Assembly: GCA_022842245.1 (NCBI GenBank)
Contig: JALHPZ010000002.1
Location: 62,001-126,000, forward strand
Length of the DNA: 64,000 bases
DNA from: Gemmataceae bacterium
Lineage (GTDB): Bacteria; Planctomycetota; Planctomycetia; Gemmatales; Gemmataceae
Direction of reading: 5' to 3'
The position numbers were made by a program, and so were the translations under genes. The first letter of the stretch is position 1. Each line of letters starts with the position of its first letter. The notes below the pieces were generated by a model, which did no database searches, was not told the origin of the DNA, and saw nothing but the letters and a program-made list of their open reading frames with translations. Of the stretch, positions 7,663 to 16,126 are shown piece by piece.

Positions 7663-8994
7663 ATGGAACTCACCGTCACCAAGCACGCGACCTGCACCTT
7701 CTGCGGCTGCGTCTGCGACGATATCGAACTCCACTCCGACGGCACGCGCGTCGTCGAAACGAAGGCGGCGTGCATCCTCGGCAAGTCATGGTTCCTCAAC
7801 CACGATGTCGTCCGCCACTATCCAGACGCGCTCGTGGACGGCCAGGAAGCCACGCTCGGCGAAGCGATCGAAGCGGCGGCGAACTACCTCTACGAAGCCG
7901 ACCTGCCGCTGGTCTACGGTCTCAGTAACACCACCTGCGAAGCCCAGCGTCAGGCCGTCACGCTCGCCGAGATGACCGGCGGCATCATCGACAGCCATAC
8001 TTCCCTCTGACACGGTCCCACCGAGATCGCCGCCCAGTTGGGCGGTAAGCCATCCTGCACGCTCGGCGAGATCCGCAACCGGGCCGACTTCCTGATTTAC
8101 TGGGGCGGCAACCCGGCCGAGTGCCACCCGCGCCACTTCACGAAGTATTCGCTGATGCCGAAGGGGAAGTTCACGCCCAACGGCCGCAAGGACCGCACGA
8201 TGGTCCTCGTGGACATCCGCGAGACCGCGAGCGCCAAGGCCGCCGACATCTTTCTCCAGATTCGGCCGGGCAAGGACTTCGAAGCCCTCACGGCCCTGCG
8301 CTCGATCGTGAAGGGGAAGCGCGTCGAGGAGTCCGCCGTCGTCGAGACCGGCCTGACGATGGAACAATTGAACGACTTGGCCACTCGTATGAAGAAGGCG
8401 AAGTTCGGCGTGATCTTCTTCGGTATGGGCCTGTCGATGACGCGCGGCAAGCACATGAACTCCGCCGCCGCGATGACCCTCGCCGCCGAGTTGAACGCCT
8501 TCACGAAGTTCGTGGCCATGCCGATGCGCGGACACGGGAACGTCACCGGTGCCGACGTGGTCGTGCGCTACCACACCGGCTACCCCTTCGGCGTGAACCT
8601 CAGCCGCGGGTATCCGCGATTCAACCCCGGCGAGTTCTCAACGGTGGACGTGCTGGTCCGCGGCGACAACGACGCGACGATCATCATCGGCGCCGACCCC
8701 GGCGCGACGATGCCGCAGCCGGCGATCGACCACCTGGCCAGCACGAACACGATCGTGCTGGACCCGAAGGTGACGCACACGAGCCGGTTGTCGAAGGTCC
8801 ACATCACGACGGCGGCGACCGGCATCAGCGCCCCCGGCACCGCGTACCGGATGGACGAAATTCCGATGACGCTGCGCCCGCCGTTGAAGTCGCCGTACCC
8901 GACCGACGAGGAAGTCCTGCGCCGCATTAGCGAAGCCGTGGCGCGAAAGGCCGCGTGGTACCCGACGCCGGAGGCGTTGATGGCCGCGGTGTAG
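7663..8994 (+). CDS. fwdB: FwdB/FhcB paralogue 2, predicted selenocysteine protein (TGA at 8008-8010)
   Basis: One continuous frame of 444 codons interrupted only by TGA at codon 116; read through it gives 443 residues, the same length as its upstream paralogue. The context is SHTSL-TGA-HGPTEIAAQLGG. Archaeal FwdB carries the Mo/W-binding Cys, or selenocysteine in some methanogens, in the motif C/U-HGP near residue 118, so the TGA falls exactly on the catalytic metal ligand. Fe-S cysteines CTFCGCVC (11-18) and AAC (35-37) are intact, as are GYPFGVNLSRGYPRFNPGEF and the C-terminus. A SECIS-like stem-loop follows (8029-8046). The other reading is a nonsense mutation, but no other defect is seen in 443 codons. 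With FwdA, FwdD and Ftr alongside, it is the best candidate for the redox-active subunit. Confidence 0.88.
8029..8046 (+). promoter_or_regulatory. putative bacterial SECIS element
   Basis: GCCGCCC (8029-8035) pairs with GGGCGGT (8040-8046), six G-C pairs plus one G-U, around the loop AGTT. The loop starts 26 bases after the TGA (8008-8010). Bacterial SECIS elements are coding-region hairpins whose apical loop lies roughly 16-37 bases after UGA and has a G in its first two positions; this hairpin meets both conditions. The bases just after the TGA (CACGG) equal those after the Sec codon of E. coli fdhF as I recall it. SelB binding is inferred. Confidence 0.6.
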
Positions 8995-9020
8995 GGATCG
9001 CATTTGCCGTCGGAGTGGTG

Positions 9021-11786
9021 TCACGGGGCGATCGGCTTCGGCGAAGGTGCCGTCGGACGCGGTGCGGCCGGCGGTGGCGGATTCAGCGTGGATTGCACGA
9101 TCCCGTTGAAGACGAACTTGAATGTGCCGTGCGACTGGCCTCGGAAGAGAACCTGCGGGCCGAAGAGCACAAGACGGCCGGCACCGACCTTCGCGTCGAC
9201 GATGGCGACACCGCCTTCGAGATAATCCTGCCCCCACGCCCAGCCGCTGCGCAGCGGGGCCTTCGAGTCGAACCAGGCCACCTTCTTGATGCCCACTGGG
9301 TCGATGCCGCCGGTCAGTCGGAACGTCGGACTCATCGAGAACATCACGTCAGCCTTGTCCTCCATCCCCCATGCGAGCGGGTTCGACGGATCGACGGCGA
9401 CACGCAGGACGGAGGACGGAATGTAATACTTGGTCGCGCCGCCGGTCCGCTCCTTCGCCGGTTCGTCGAGATCGGCGAGGTGGTTGGCGACGGACACGCC
9501 GAGGTCCCTGCCGAGGCGCGTCGCGCTGCCGATGGAAAGGATGGTGCCTCCGGTGTCGAGGAACGCCTTCAGGTGCGGCAGCGCCTTCGCGGTGATGGGG
9601 CCGGGCCGGCTCGATTCCTTTGCCGTCGGCTTCTTCGCTTCCTGTTCCCCCTCTTCCTTGGGATCGCCGCCGCGGCCACTGTACGCGCCGTCTACGAGCA
9701 AGAGCACGTCGTACTTCGCGCGGAGGTTCCCTCGCTCGAATTCCGGTGCCATGACCACCTCGAAAGGGAACTCGAAGCGTTCGAGCAGCCAACGCGTCCA
9801 GCCCGAGGGCATCGAGCCGCCGTGGCGGTCCCAGAGGGCGACGCGAGCAGGCTTGGTAACGACGGCGTCCGGGGCGGTTTTTGCTCCAACGAACGGCGTG
9901 CCGAGTTCGGCGGCGAGTTTCGGTACGAGCGCATCCGCTGCAGCGCTCTTCGGGATAAAGAACGTGCCGGGCGGAACGGCCGCGCCATCGAGCATCGCGG
10001 CCTTCTGGATTCGGCGGACTTCGACCTTCTCCCGGTGCAGGCGGTTGACGGCGCGGAACGCGTCGTTCAGCCGGTGGTCGAGCAGGTAGCCCGCGGCACC
10101 GTCGGCATTTGTTACTTTTGCCGGCGGCGGCGCGAGTTGCTCGTCCGCGATCTCCTCGAACGGTCCATCGAAATGATTCAGGAAGCGAACGAACTTCACG
10201 CCCATCTGGTAGGCGAGCGTGTAGCCGGCGGAATCGTAGGGCTTGATCGGCGGGCCGCCGGGGTACGCGAAATCGTTTGGGTGGTCCTGTGGCTCGAACA
10301 TGTCGAGGACGTGGGCACGATACGCCTGCGCCGATTTCACCACGAGCGACCCGGCGGGGTAGTTCCTGCCATCGACGGTGAAGGAATGCTTCGCACGGTG
10401 GACCCGCACGCCCGTGCCGAGCAGGGCATTCACGAACTTCACGGCGGTCGGGAAATCGGTCTGGTCGGCAGGTAGCACATAGCCGCGGGCGTCGCGCAGT
10501 TCGGGTTTGCGGAAGAGGCGGTCGAACTCCACACCGCCCGCTCCGCGGTTTCCCTTCTCCTTCTTCGCGGCCTCCACGACCTTCGGCGTGATGGTCCAGC
10601 TATCGCGGCTTCCCTTCTCGATGGCGTTCCGCCCCATCCGCCAGACGTTGAACAGGAGTTGCTCCCGATGCCGGGACGCGTAGTCGAGCACGGCCATGTT
10701 CGCGGTGACGCTGTATTCGACCGACTGGCGGAATCGCCAGCGTTGCGGCGGGATCGGCGCGAGGTAGTCGCCTTTTGGCAGCTGCTTATCGGTCACGAGC
10801 GGGATCTGCGTGGGCGTCGGGCTGCCGATGGTTTCCGTCAGGATGCCGATGATGTTGTGGAAAGAAGCCGTCGTGCGCAGGCCGCCGTTGAACCAGGTCG
10901 AGTACGGAGCGCCGGAACGGACCGTCGCGCCCGGTTTGCCTTCGACGAGGAAGCGCTGGATCATGGCCGCGCCGACGGAGTCGATGCCATTGAGGACGAG
11001 AGGGTCGCAGAAGTAGTTGAACGGATCGCGGAACGGCGGGCAGAAGAGCACCGTACCGGCCGGCCCGGTCTGGTGGTGGTTGTACATGATCTGCGGGCAC
11101 CACTCCCGATACATGAAACGGTTCATGTTCTTCGTCTCGGCCTGCGTGTTCGCGTAGAAATCGCGGTTGTTGTCATGGCCGATGTACTTCTGGTAGAGGC
11201 GCGGCAGCCCTGTCGTCGTGCGTTTGGCGGGGTCTTTCTCTTTCATGTACCAGTCGGCCACGAGGTCGTGTCCGTCGGGGTTCGCGTGGACGAAGAGGAT
11301 GACGACGTCGTCGAGGATGCGTTTCGTCTCGGCGTCGTTGGCGGCGAGGAAGCGGTAGAGCGTTTCGATCAGCACCTGGGCGCAGAGCACTTCGCTGGCG
11401 TGCAGACCCCCATCGATCCAGACGACGGCCTTGCCGCGCGCCGCCAGTTCGCGGGCCTGTTCGACGGTCAATCCCTCGGCCTTCGCAAGTTGTCGCGAGA
11501 TGTCCCGGAGGGTCTTCAGGTTCTTATGGTTCTCCGGCGAGGTCACGATGGCGGCGATCTGCGGTCGGCCCTCTTCGGTCGTGCCGATCGTGACGAGCTT
11601 GATACGGTCCGATTGCGTCGCGAGTTTCTCCCAGTAGCCCTTCAGTTGCTGGAAATTCGCGAGGAAATAGTCGTCGCCGATGTCGTGGCCGAGGAACTGC
11701 TTCGGCGTGGTGATGGTGGGCGCTTGCGCCGCGGCCGATGCGACGAGAAGGAGAACGCCGACGAATGTAACAAGGACGCGACGCAT
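9021..11786 (-). CDS. exported M14-family zinc carboxypeptidase-like protein
   Basis: A 921-residue protein with a clear Sec signal peptide (MRRVLVTFVGVLLLVASAAAQA). The M14 metallopeptidase domain covers about residues 30-370: zinc-binding HxxE in GGLHASEV, an NPDG turn, NNRDF with the substrate-binding Asn-Arg, a third His in MYNHHQTG, and ETIG near the end of the fold, a possible site for the general-base Glu. The remaining 550 residues form long C-terminal regions, including a Glu/Lys-rich linker and a proline-rich tail (PPPPAAPRPTAPSPKP). The start at ATG 11786 has AAGGGA eight bases upstream and fits the signal peptide; a longer frame upstream is not needed. It is the second gene of a pair with the cyanophycinase-like gene, 53 bp downstream of it, so both probably degrade peptides outside the cytoplasm. 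The substrate is unknown. Confidence 0.88.
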   Translation of the reverse strand: MRRVLVTFVGVLLLVASAAAQAPTITTPKQFLGHDIGDDYFLANFQQLKGYWEKLATQSDRIKLVTIGTTEEGRPQIAAIVTSPENHKNLKTLRDISRQLAKAEGLTVEQARELAARGKAVVWIDGGLHASEVLCAQVLIETLYRFLAANDAETKRILDDVVILFVHANPDGHDLVADWYMKEKDPAKRTTTGLPRLYQKYIGHDNNRDFYANTQAETKNMNRFMYREWCPQIMYNHHQTGPAGTVLFCPPFRDPFNYFCDPLVLNGIDSVGAAMIQRFLVEGKPGATVRSGAPYSTWFNGGLRTTASFHNIIGILTETIGSPTPTQIPLVTDKQLPKGDYLAPIPPQRWRFRQSVEYSVTANMAVLDYASRHREQLLFNVWRMGRNAIEKGSRDSWTITPKVVEAAKKEKGNRGAGGVEFDRLFRKPELRDARGYVLPADQTDFPTAVKFVNALLGTGVRVHRAKHSFTVDGRNYPAGSLVVKSAQAYRAHVLDMFEPQDHPNDFAYPGGPPIKPYDSAGYTLAYQMGVKFVRFLNHFDGPFEEIADEQLAPPPAKVTNADGAAGYLLDHRLNDAFRAVNRLHREKVEVRRIQKAAMLDGAAVPPGTFFIPKSAAADALVPKLAAELGTPFVGAKTAPDAVVTKPARVALWDRHGGSMPSGWTRWLLERFEFPFEVVMAPEFERGNLRAKYDVLLLVDGAYSGRGGDPKEEGEQEAKKPTAKESSRPGPITAKALPHLKAFLDTGGTILSIGSATRLGRDLGVSVANHLADLDEPAKERTGGATKYYIPSSVLRVAVDPSNPLAWGMEDKADVMFSMSPTFRLTGGIDPVGIKKVAWFDSKAPLRSGWAWGQDYLEGGVAIVDAKVGAGRLVLFGPQVLFRGQSHGTFKFVFNGIVQSTLNPPPPAAPRPTAPSPKPIAP

Positions 11787-11824
11787 GGAATCCCTTTCGT
11801 GAACGGCGATCCGGTGTACGAACT

Positions 11825-11839
11825 CGAGTGCCCGACACT
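11825..11839 (-). repeat. copy of the CGAGTGCCCGACACT motif after a stop codon
   Basis: The 15 bases CGAGTGCCCGACACT also occur at 1487-1501. In both places, read on the minus strand, the motif lies within a base of a gene's TGA stop. Here it is a half-palindrome without the second arm. Confidence 0.45.
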
Positions 11840-13069
11840 TCACTCATTCGATTTCTTCGGTTCGTCGATCTTCGCCCGCTTCACGAGATCGTATTTGACG
11901 CCGGCGGGAAAGGCTTCGTAGTCCGGTTCGCCGTCCTTCACGGGTTTGCGGCGGTCGTAGAAATGGACTTTTCCCCGACCCAGAATCTCGGCCGTCGACC
12001 CGGTGACAACGATGGCGGTGGCCTCGTCGATTCCAATGCCGAGGAACTGCGGGTAGGTCGTCACGAAGGCGGTGAGGTCCTTGAAGCGGTTGCGGGCGGA
12101 GAAGTGCTGGTCGATGCCGACGCCGGGGAGGAATCCGAGCGCGCGTTCGTAGCCTTCGCACATCATGTTGTTCGGGCCGGCGGGGGCGCCACGGACCATA
12201 TAGTCGCCCTGGATCGTCGCTCCCGCGGAGCTACCGCCGATGACTCCGCCACGATTTAAGACTTCGCGGAACAACGCCGGGAGCTTCGTGCCCTCGTAGG
12301 CGTCCATGAAGTTCCATTGCCGGCCGCCGCCGAACCAGATCCCCGTTGCGTTCTTGAACAGTTCGATCGTCTTCGGGTCTTCGAGGTCCTTCTGTTCACG
12401 ATAGGGGACGACGGTGATGTCCTTCGCGCCGATCCGTTTGAGGAAGGTCTCCTCCGCCTGCGTCCGGATCGGGTCGGGCATCGAGATCGGCAGCGCGATG
12501 AACTTGCCTTTCTCGCCGCCGCCAGCGTCGATGAACCGCTTGCCGATATCGGGCGTCATTCCGCCGCCGCCGACGATCACGAGCGTTCCCTTCGGCACGA
12601 TCGGCTTCCCCGGCTCCTTCGGCGGGTACGGGCTGCCCGCGGCCCGCTCGGCGGCGACGCGGCGTAGTTCGTTGTAATCGGCGACCGCCTTGCCCTCGAG
12701 CGTCACGGTCCGCGAAGGTCGGTTCGACGACTTCGCCAGCACGAGCGTCACGGTGCCCGGGCCGATGTTGGTCATTTTCCGTTTCTCGATTTTCAGTATC
12801 GCCCCGTCGTCAAGGTGGACACCCACGCGACCCGCGTCGGGTTGCGCGTCCGGCTTCGTCAGCCATTGGAAGCCGTCGGGCAACGGGTCCTTCCCCCCGA
12901 TCACAGCCGGGATCTTCGCATCGTTCGGGAAATCCTCCGGCAATTCACTCGCGGTGACGAGTACGGGCCGCGCCAGTCCGTACGGCGAAAGCCGTTCGAC
13001 GGTCTTCGGCGCATCCTGAGCGGAAGCGTGGGTAGTGAAGACGAGAATCGCAACGATCGCCCGAATCAT
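11840..13069 (-). CDS. exported cyanophycinase-like S51 peptidase
   Basis: A 409-residue protein with a short signal peptide (MIRAIVAILVFTTHASAQ). After about 140 residues of unassigned N-terminal domain comes a cyanophycinase / peptidase E-like fold: LVIVGGGGMTPDIG, the nucleophile elbow GGSSAGA with the catalytic Ser, and VGIDQHFSARNR, a strong family signature. Cyanophycinases hydrolyse multi-arginyl-aspartate polymers. Exported planctomycete relatives may act on other beta-linked Asp peptides, so the substrate is uncertain. It is upstream of and co-directional with the M14 peptidase. The 221 bp separating it from the divergent PfkB gene should hold both promoters, but no convincing boxes were found. 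Confidence 0.87.
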   Translation of the reverse strand: MIRAIVAILVFTTHASAQDAPKTVERLSPYGLARPVLVTASELPEDFPNDAKIPAVIGGKDPLPDGFQWLTKPDAQPDAGRVGVHLDDGAILKIEKRKMTNIGPGTVTLVLAKSSNRPSRTVTLEGKAVADYNELRRVAAERAAGSPYPPKEPGKPIVPKGTLVIVGGGGMTPDIGKRFIDAGGGEKGKFIALPISMPDPIRTQAEETFLKRIGAKDITVVPYREQKDLEDPKTIELFKNATGIWFGGGRQWNFMDAYEGTKLPALFREVLNRGGVIGGSSAGATIQGDYMVRGAPAGPNNMMCEGYERALGFLPGVGIDQHFSARNRFKDLTAFVTTYPQFLGIGIDEATAIVVTGSTAEILGRGKVHFYDRRKPVKDGEPDYEAFPAGVKYDLVKRAKIDEPKKSNE

Positions 13070-13290
13070 GATCCTACCCCGGCCGCCAGTTCGTGGTTGG
13101 ATTTACGGTATGGACTCGGAGGTTTCGCGGCGGGATGAACCGGCTCAGGAGATAACTTCCATGGGTATTCCATCCCTTCGCCAATCCGACTGTTCACCCC
13201 GTCCCAAGAAGATCGCCCGCCTCGGCAATGGAGCGCACGGCCTCCGGTCGATACACTTTCGCCATCGACTTCCCCCGTTCCGGAGCCACC

Positions 13291-14373
13291 ATGCTGCCTG
13301 TCCGATCGGATGCCTGCGCCCTCGATTTTCTCTCGCTGGGAGCGCTCGTCCACCGCCTCGACCCCGGAATCGCACCGTTCCGCAAGGCTCGTACGTTCGA
13401 CATTCACGTTTCGGGCGGCGAGTACAACGTCGCAGCCAACCTGTCAGATTGCTTCCGCCTGAAGACCGGCATCGCCTCCGCGATGGTGCGCTATCCGATC
13501 GGCGATCTGGTTCAGGCCCGGGTTCGCGAGTACGGAGTCACGCCGTTCTACAAGTACTTCGATCACGATGGGGTACGCGGGCCGAATATCGCCACGGTCT
13601 ACAGCGATCGCGGCGGCGGCGTTCGCGCGCCGGTCGTCTTCTACAATCGCTCGAACGAAGCGGGCGCGATGCTCCGGCCCGGCGACTTCGACTGGAAGGC
13701 TATCCATGCCACCGGCGTAAAATGGTTCCACTCCGGCGGCATTTTCGCGGCGCTCTCGAAGACGACCGCGGAACTGATTCTGGAAGGGTTCCAAGCCGCG
13801 AAGGCGCACGGTGCCATCACCTCGTTCGACCTGAACTTCCGCGCCAAGCTGTGGGCGGTGGCGGGCGGCGCGGCCACGGCGCCGCAAGTTCTGCGGGATA
13901 TCGTCAGTCACGTCGATTGTCTCATCGGGAACGAAGAGGACCTGCAAAAGGGGCTGGGCATTGCCGGCCCGGAAGTGACCAAGGAAGCCGAATCGAAACT
14001 CGATCCGGATACCTTTTTCGGCATGATCGACCGCGCGGTCGAGAAGTTCCCGAACATCCGCATGGTGGCGACGACGCTGCGCGAGGTGCACAGCACGAAT
14101 CGCCACGATTGGGCCGCCGTGCTCTGGCTTGACGGGCAGAAGTACGTCAGTCCGACCTGCCACCTGGACGTCGTAGACCGCATCGGCGGTGGCGACGGCT
14201 TCGCGGCGGGGCTGATCTACGGTTTGCTCACCGGTCGCGATCCCGAGACGGCGCTGCGGCTCGGCTGGGCGCACGGCGCGTTGCTCACGACCTTCCCGGG
14301 CGATGTGACGCAGGCGACGCTCGAGGAGGTCGAGGCCTTTGCCAAGGGCGGATCGGCACGCGTGCAACGGTGA
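13291..14373 (+). CDS. PfkB-family carbohydrate kinase
   Basis: A 360-residue ribokinase-fold kinase that phosphorylates a sugar or sugar acid with ATP. The N-terminal GGEYNVAANLSDCF matches PfkB signature 1 (G..xN.A..L), and VDRIGGGDGFAAGLIYGLL is signature 2 with the catalytic Asp and anion hole. The long form with NLRMVATTLR-like strands resembles 2-keto-3-deoxygluconate kinases, but specificity cannot be fixed from sequence. The start is ATG 13291 with GGAG ten bases upstream; the frame opens earlier, at 13228, without conserved residues. The stop overlaps the start of the lipid-kinase gene by four bases (GTGA, 14370-14373), so the two are translationally coupled. Confidence 0.88.
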   Translation: MLPVRSDACALDFLSLGALVHRLDPGIAPFRKARTFDIHVSGGEYNVAANLSDCFRLKTGIASAMVRYPIGDLVQARVREYGVTPFYKYFDHDGVRGPNIATVYSDRGGGVRAPVVFYNRSNEAGAMLRPGDFDWKAIHATGVKWFHSGGIFAALSKTTAELILEGFQAAKAHGAITSFDLNFRAKLWAVAGGAATAPQVLRDIVSHVDCLIGNEEDLQKGLGIAGPEVTKEAESKLDPDTFFGMIDRAVEKFPNIRMVATTLREVHSTNRHDWAAVLWLDGQKYVSPTCHLDVVDRIGGGDGFAAGLIYGLLTGRDPETALRLGWAHGALLTTFPGDVTQATLEEVEAFAKGGSARVQR

Positions 14374-15290
14374 CCGATGCCGTGATCTTCAACCCCGCCG
14401 CCGGTCGCGGTCGTGCGACGCGGTGGCGGGCGGAACTCGAACGGCGATTGCCGCCCGGAACCGATTTCCTGCCGACCGAACGGGTCGGTCACGCGGTTGA
14501 ATTGGCTTCCGAGGCCGCCACCCGCTATGGCCGCGTCATCGCCGCCGGCGGCGATGGAACCGTCCACGAGGTCGCGAACGGGTTGCTGTTCGCCAAGCGC
14601 CCCGAAGTCCGTTTCGCCGTGGTTCCGGTCGGCAGTGCCAACGACTACGCGTTCTCGCTCGGCGTCGACCGCTGGTGGCGCGAGCGACGCCCTTGGGACA
14701 CACTGGTGACCCATTCCGTCGATGTCGGCGTCATTCGCGGGGGCGGTCGCGAACAATACTTCGTCAACGGCTGCGGTATCGGCTTCAACGGGCTCGTGTC
14801 CCACGAAGCCCGCGGCATCCGCTGGCTCCGCGGTATCCCGCTTTACACGCTCGCCGTCGTCCGGACGCTCGTCCGCCGCTTCGCCGCGCCCGTTCTCGCC
14901 ATCGAGTGCGATGGCGAACGGACCGACCGCCCCACCTTGGTCCAATCCTTCGCGATCGGCCAAAGGGAAGGCGGCTTCCCCCTCGCCCTCGCCGCGAAAC
15001 TCGACGACGGGCTGTTCGATTGCCTGCAGGTCGGCGATATCCGCCGTTGGGAACTGATCCGGCACCTGCCGTCGATGATCACCGGCAACCTGCCGCGCAA
15101 CCATCCCAAGGTGTCGTTCCGCCAGTGCCGGCGCGCGACGGTCCGCTCCGAAGAGCCGCTCTGCATCCACCTCGATGGCGAGATGTTCTGCGTCGCGGCG
15201 GACGGAGTGCGCGAGGTCGAGATCGAACTTCTGCCGGGACGGCTCTCGGTGATGCGAAGTGCGGAATTCGGAATGAACGATCAAGAATAA
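14370..15290 (+). CDS. YegS/DagK-like lipid kinase
   Basis: A 306-residue member of the diacylglycerol / sphingosine kinase family. Motifs: the nucleotide-binding start VIFNPAAGRGRA, the catalytic GGDGTVHEVANGL about residues 49-61, PVGSANDYA, and the C-terminal strands with IHLDGEM. It likely phosphorylates a membrane lipid. The GTG start at 14370 overlaps the PfkB stop (GTGA). The last residues (RSAEFGMNDQE) are encoded by a left repeat arm (15256-15277), suggesting that the original C-terminus was replaced or extended by a repeat insertion. Confidence 0.9.
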   Translation: MTDAVIFNPAAGRGRATRWRAELERRLPPGTDFLPTERVGHAVELASEAATRYGRVIAAGGDGTVHEVANGLLFAKRPEVRFAVVPVGSANDYAFSLGVDRWWRERRPWDTLVTHSVDVGVIRGGGREQYFVNGCGIGFNGLVSHEARGIRWLRGIPLYTLAVVRTLVRRFAAPVLAIECDGERTDRPTLVQSFAIGQREGGFPLALAAKLDDGLFDCLQVGDIRRWELIRHLPSMITGNLPRNHPKVSFRQCRRATVRSEEPLCIHLDGEMFCVAADGVREVEIELLPGRLSVMRSAEFGMNDQE

Positions 15291-15356
15291 TCGAGCAATG
15301 GGGCGTGACGAACGACGTTCAAGAACCCATTTCTTTCATTCCGCATTCCGCACTCC
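15256..15356. repeat. inverted repeat spanning the end of the lipid-kinase gene
   Basis: The left arm 15256-15277 (GAAGTGCGGAATTCGGAATG plus AA) and right arm 15335-15356 (TTCATTCCGCATTCCGCACT plus CC) are reverse complements at 20 of 22 positions, with a 57-base loop. The left arm is coding for the last residues of the lipid kinase; the right arm lies before the arsR stop. It could act as a bidirectional terminator between the convergent genes. The sequence style (ATTCCGCATTCCGCACT) suggests a dispersed repeat. Confidence 0.6.
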
Positions 15357-15365
15357 AAAGTGGAA

Positions 15366-15677
15366 TCAGTTGTAAGGGATCTCGATGCGGCACCAGCCGA
15401 GGTCGAGATAGGTCGCCTTGGAGCTTTCCGTGTTGAAATGATCGGGGTGCAGCGAATAAACGACGAACCGACCGTCCTTCACGTCCTGGACGAGTCCGGC
15501 AACGCGAAGCACGCCAAGGTGGTGCGAGACGTTGACAATTTCCACTTGCAGGAGTTTGGCGAGTTCGGTCACGTTCTTCGAACCGGTGCGCAGGCACTCG
15601 ATGATGCGGATGCGGTTCGGTTCCGCGATGGCCTGGAGTTTGTCGGCGCAAACCTTGGCAACTTTGGGATCGGTCAT
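15366..15677 (-). CDS. ArsR-family winged-helix repressor
   Basis: A 103-residue protein with the ArsR/SmtB fold: KLQAIAEPNRIRIIECLRTG (helices 1-2), VTELAKLLQVEIVNVSHHLG (helix-turn-helix, about residues 36-56) and the wing VKDGRFVVYSLHPD. Metal-site cysteines of the classical CVC type in helix 3 are absent, so it is probably not a simple As/Cd sensor; it ends with LGWCRIEIPYN. It is transcribed alone, with a 187-bp upstream gap before the FmdB-like gene. The regulated target is not evident. ArsR proteins often regulate themselves. Confidence 0.9.
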   Translation of the reverse strand: MTDPKVAKVCADKLQAIAEPNRIRIIECLRTGSKNVTELAKLLQVEIVNVSHHLGVLRVAGLVQDVKDGRFVVYSLHPDHFNTESSKATYLDLGWCRIEIPYN

Positions 15678-15772
15678 GATCGGCGGGTCCTAGACGGTGG
15701 GAGTGTAAACTGCACGCTGGTCGGTTTCAGCGGATGGAAACCGAGGACATCGCGAGTCATTGCATTACAACG

Positions 15773-15800
15773 GTCTTATTTACATTAACGAGCGAGTCAA
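15773..15800 (-). promoter_or_regulatory. possible sigma70-type promoter for the arsR-like gene
   Basis: On the minus strand TTGACT (15800-15795) lies 16 bases before TAAGAC (15778-15773). The first hexamer matches the -35 consensus well, the second is weak. The region is AT-rich (AATGTAAATAAGACC), about 96 bases before the arsR start, and could also hold an autoregulatory operator. Confidence 0.3.
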
Positions 15801-15864
15801 GATGATGAAAAAATGATGAGACGGGATTCGCCCCGCGACTGTCGGTGAACCCGACCCAAGCCGT

Positions 15865-16113
15865 TCAACCGTCGCGCATTCGTCCGCAGAACGACGCCCC
15901 GCAAGGGAGACCGTCTCCCCGGCAATTGGTCGCCGCAGCCGCCGAGACCGGCAGTGGCTTGGCCGGCAGACCGAAGGACAGTTCAACCGATTCACCACCG
16001 CAACTCGGGCAGGCGATCACGGTCGCGGTCGCTGTCACGGGGGCGTTCGAACGCGACCGCATCTGTTCGAAGCGTTCGCCACAATCGTTACACGAATAGC
16101 GATCCAGCGGCAT
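15865..16113 (-). CDS. FmdB-type zinc ribbon protein
   Basis: An 82-residue protein. MPLDRYSCNDCGERFEQM and ACPSCGG provide two CxxC pairs that form the zinc ribbon of FmdB-type regulatory proteins. The tail contains further cysteines (TNCRGDGLPCGASFCG), commonly seen in this family. It lies 13 bases downstream of the rhomboid-like gene in the same direction. The family name comes from formamide utilisation; it has no known link with formylmethanofuran. Its role is unknown. Confidence 0.8.
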   Translation of the reverse strand: MPLDRYSCNDCGERFEQMRSRSNAPVTATATVIACPSCGGESVELSFGLPAKPLPVSAAAATNCRGDGLPCGASFCGRMRDG

Positions 16114-16126
16114 TGCGCGCTCCCGT

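Noticed and set aside
7663..8010. A 115-residue gene ending at TGA 8008, followed by a separate gene starting near 8038
   Set aside because: Both pieces are in the same frame, each lacks half of the FwdB family, and the TGA sits at the known Cys/Sec position. One selenoprotein gene explains this better than two truncated genes or a pseudogene.
15865..16113. FmdB zinc ribbon as part of formylmethanofuran metabolism
   Set aside because: The FmdB zinc-ribbon family name comes from formamidase regulation, not from the archaeal fmd operon, and the gene is 7 kb from the C1 cluster.
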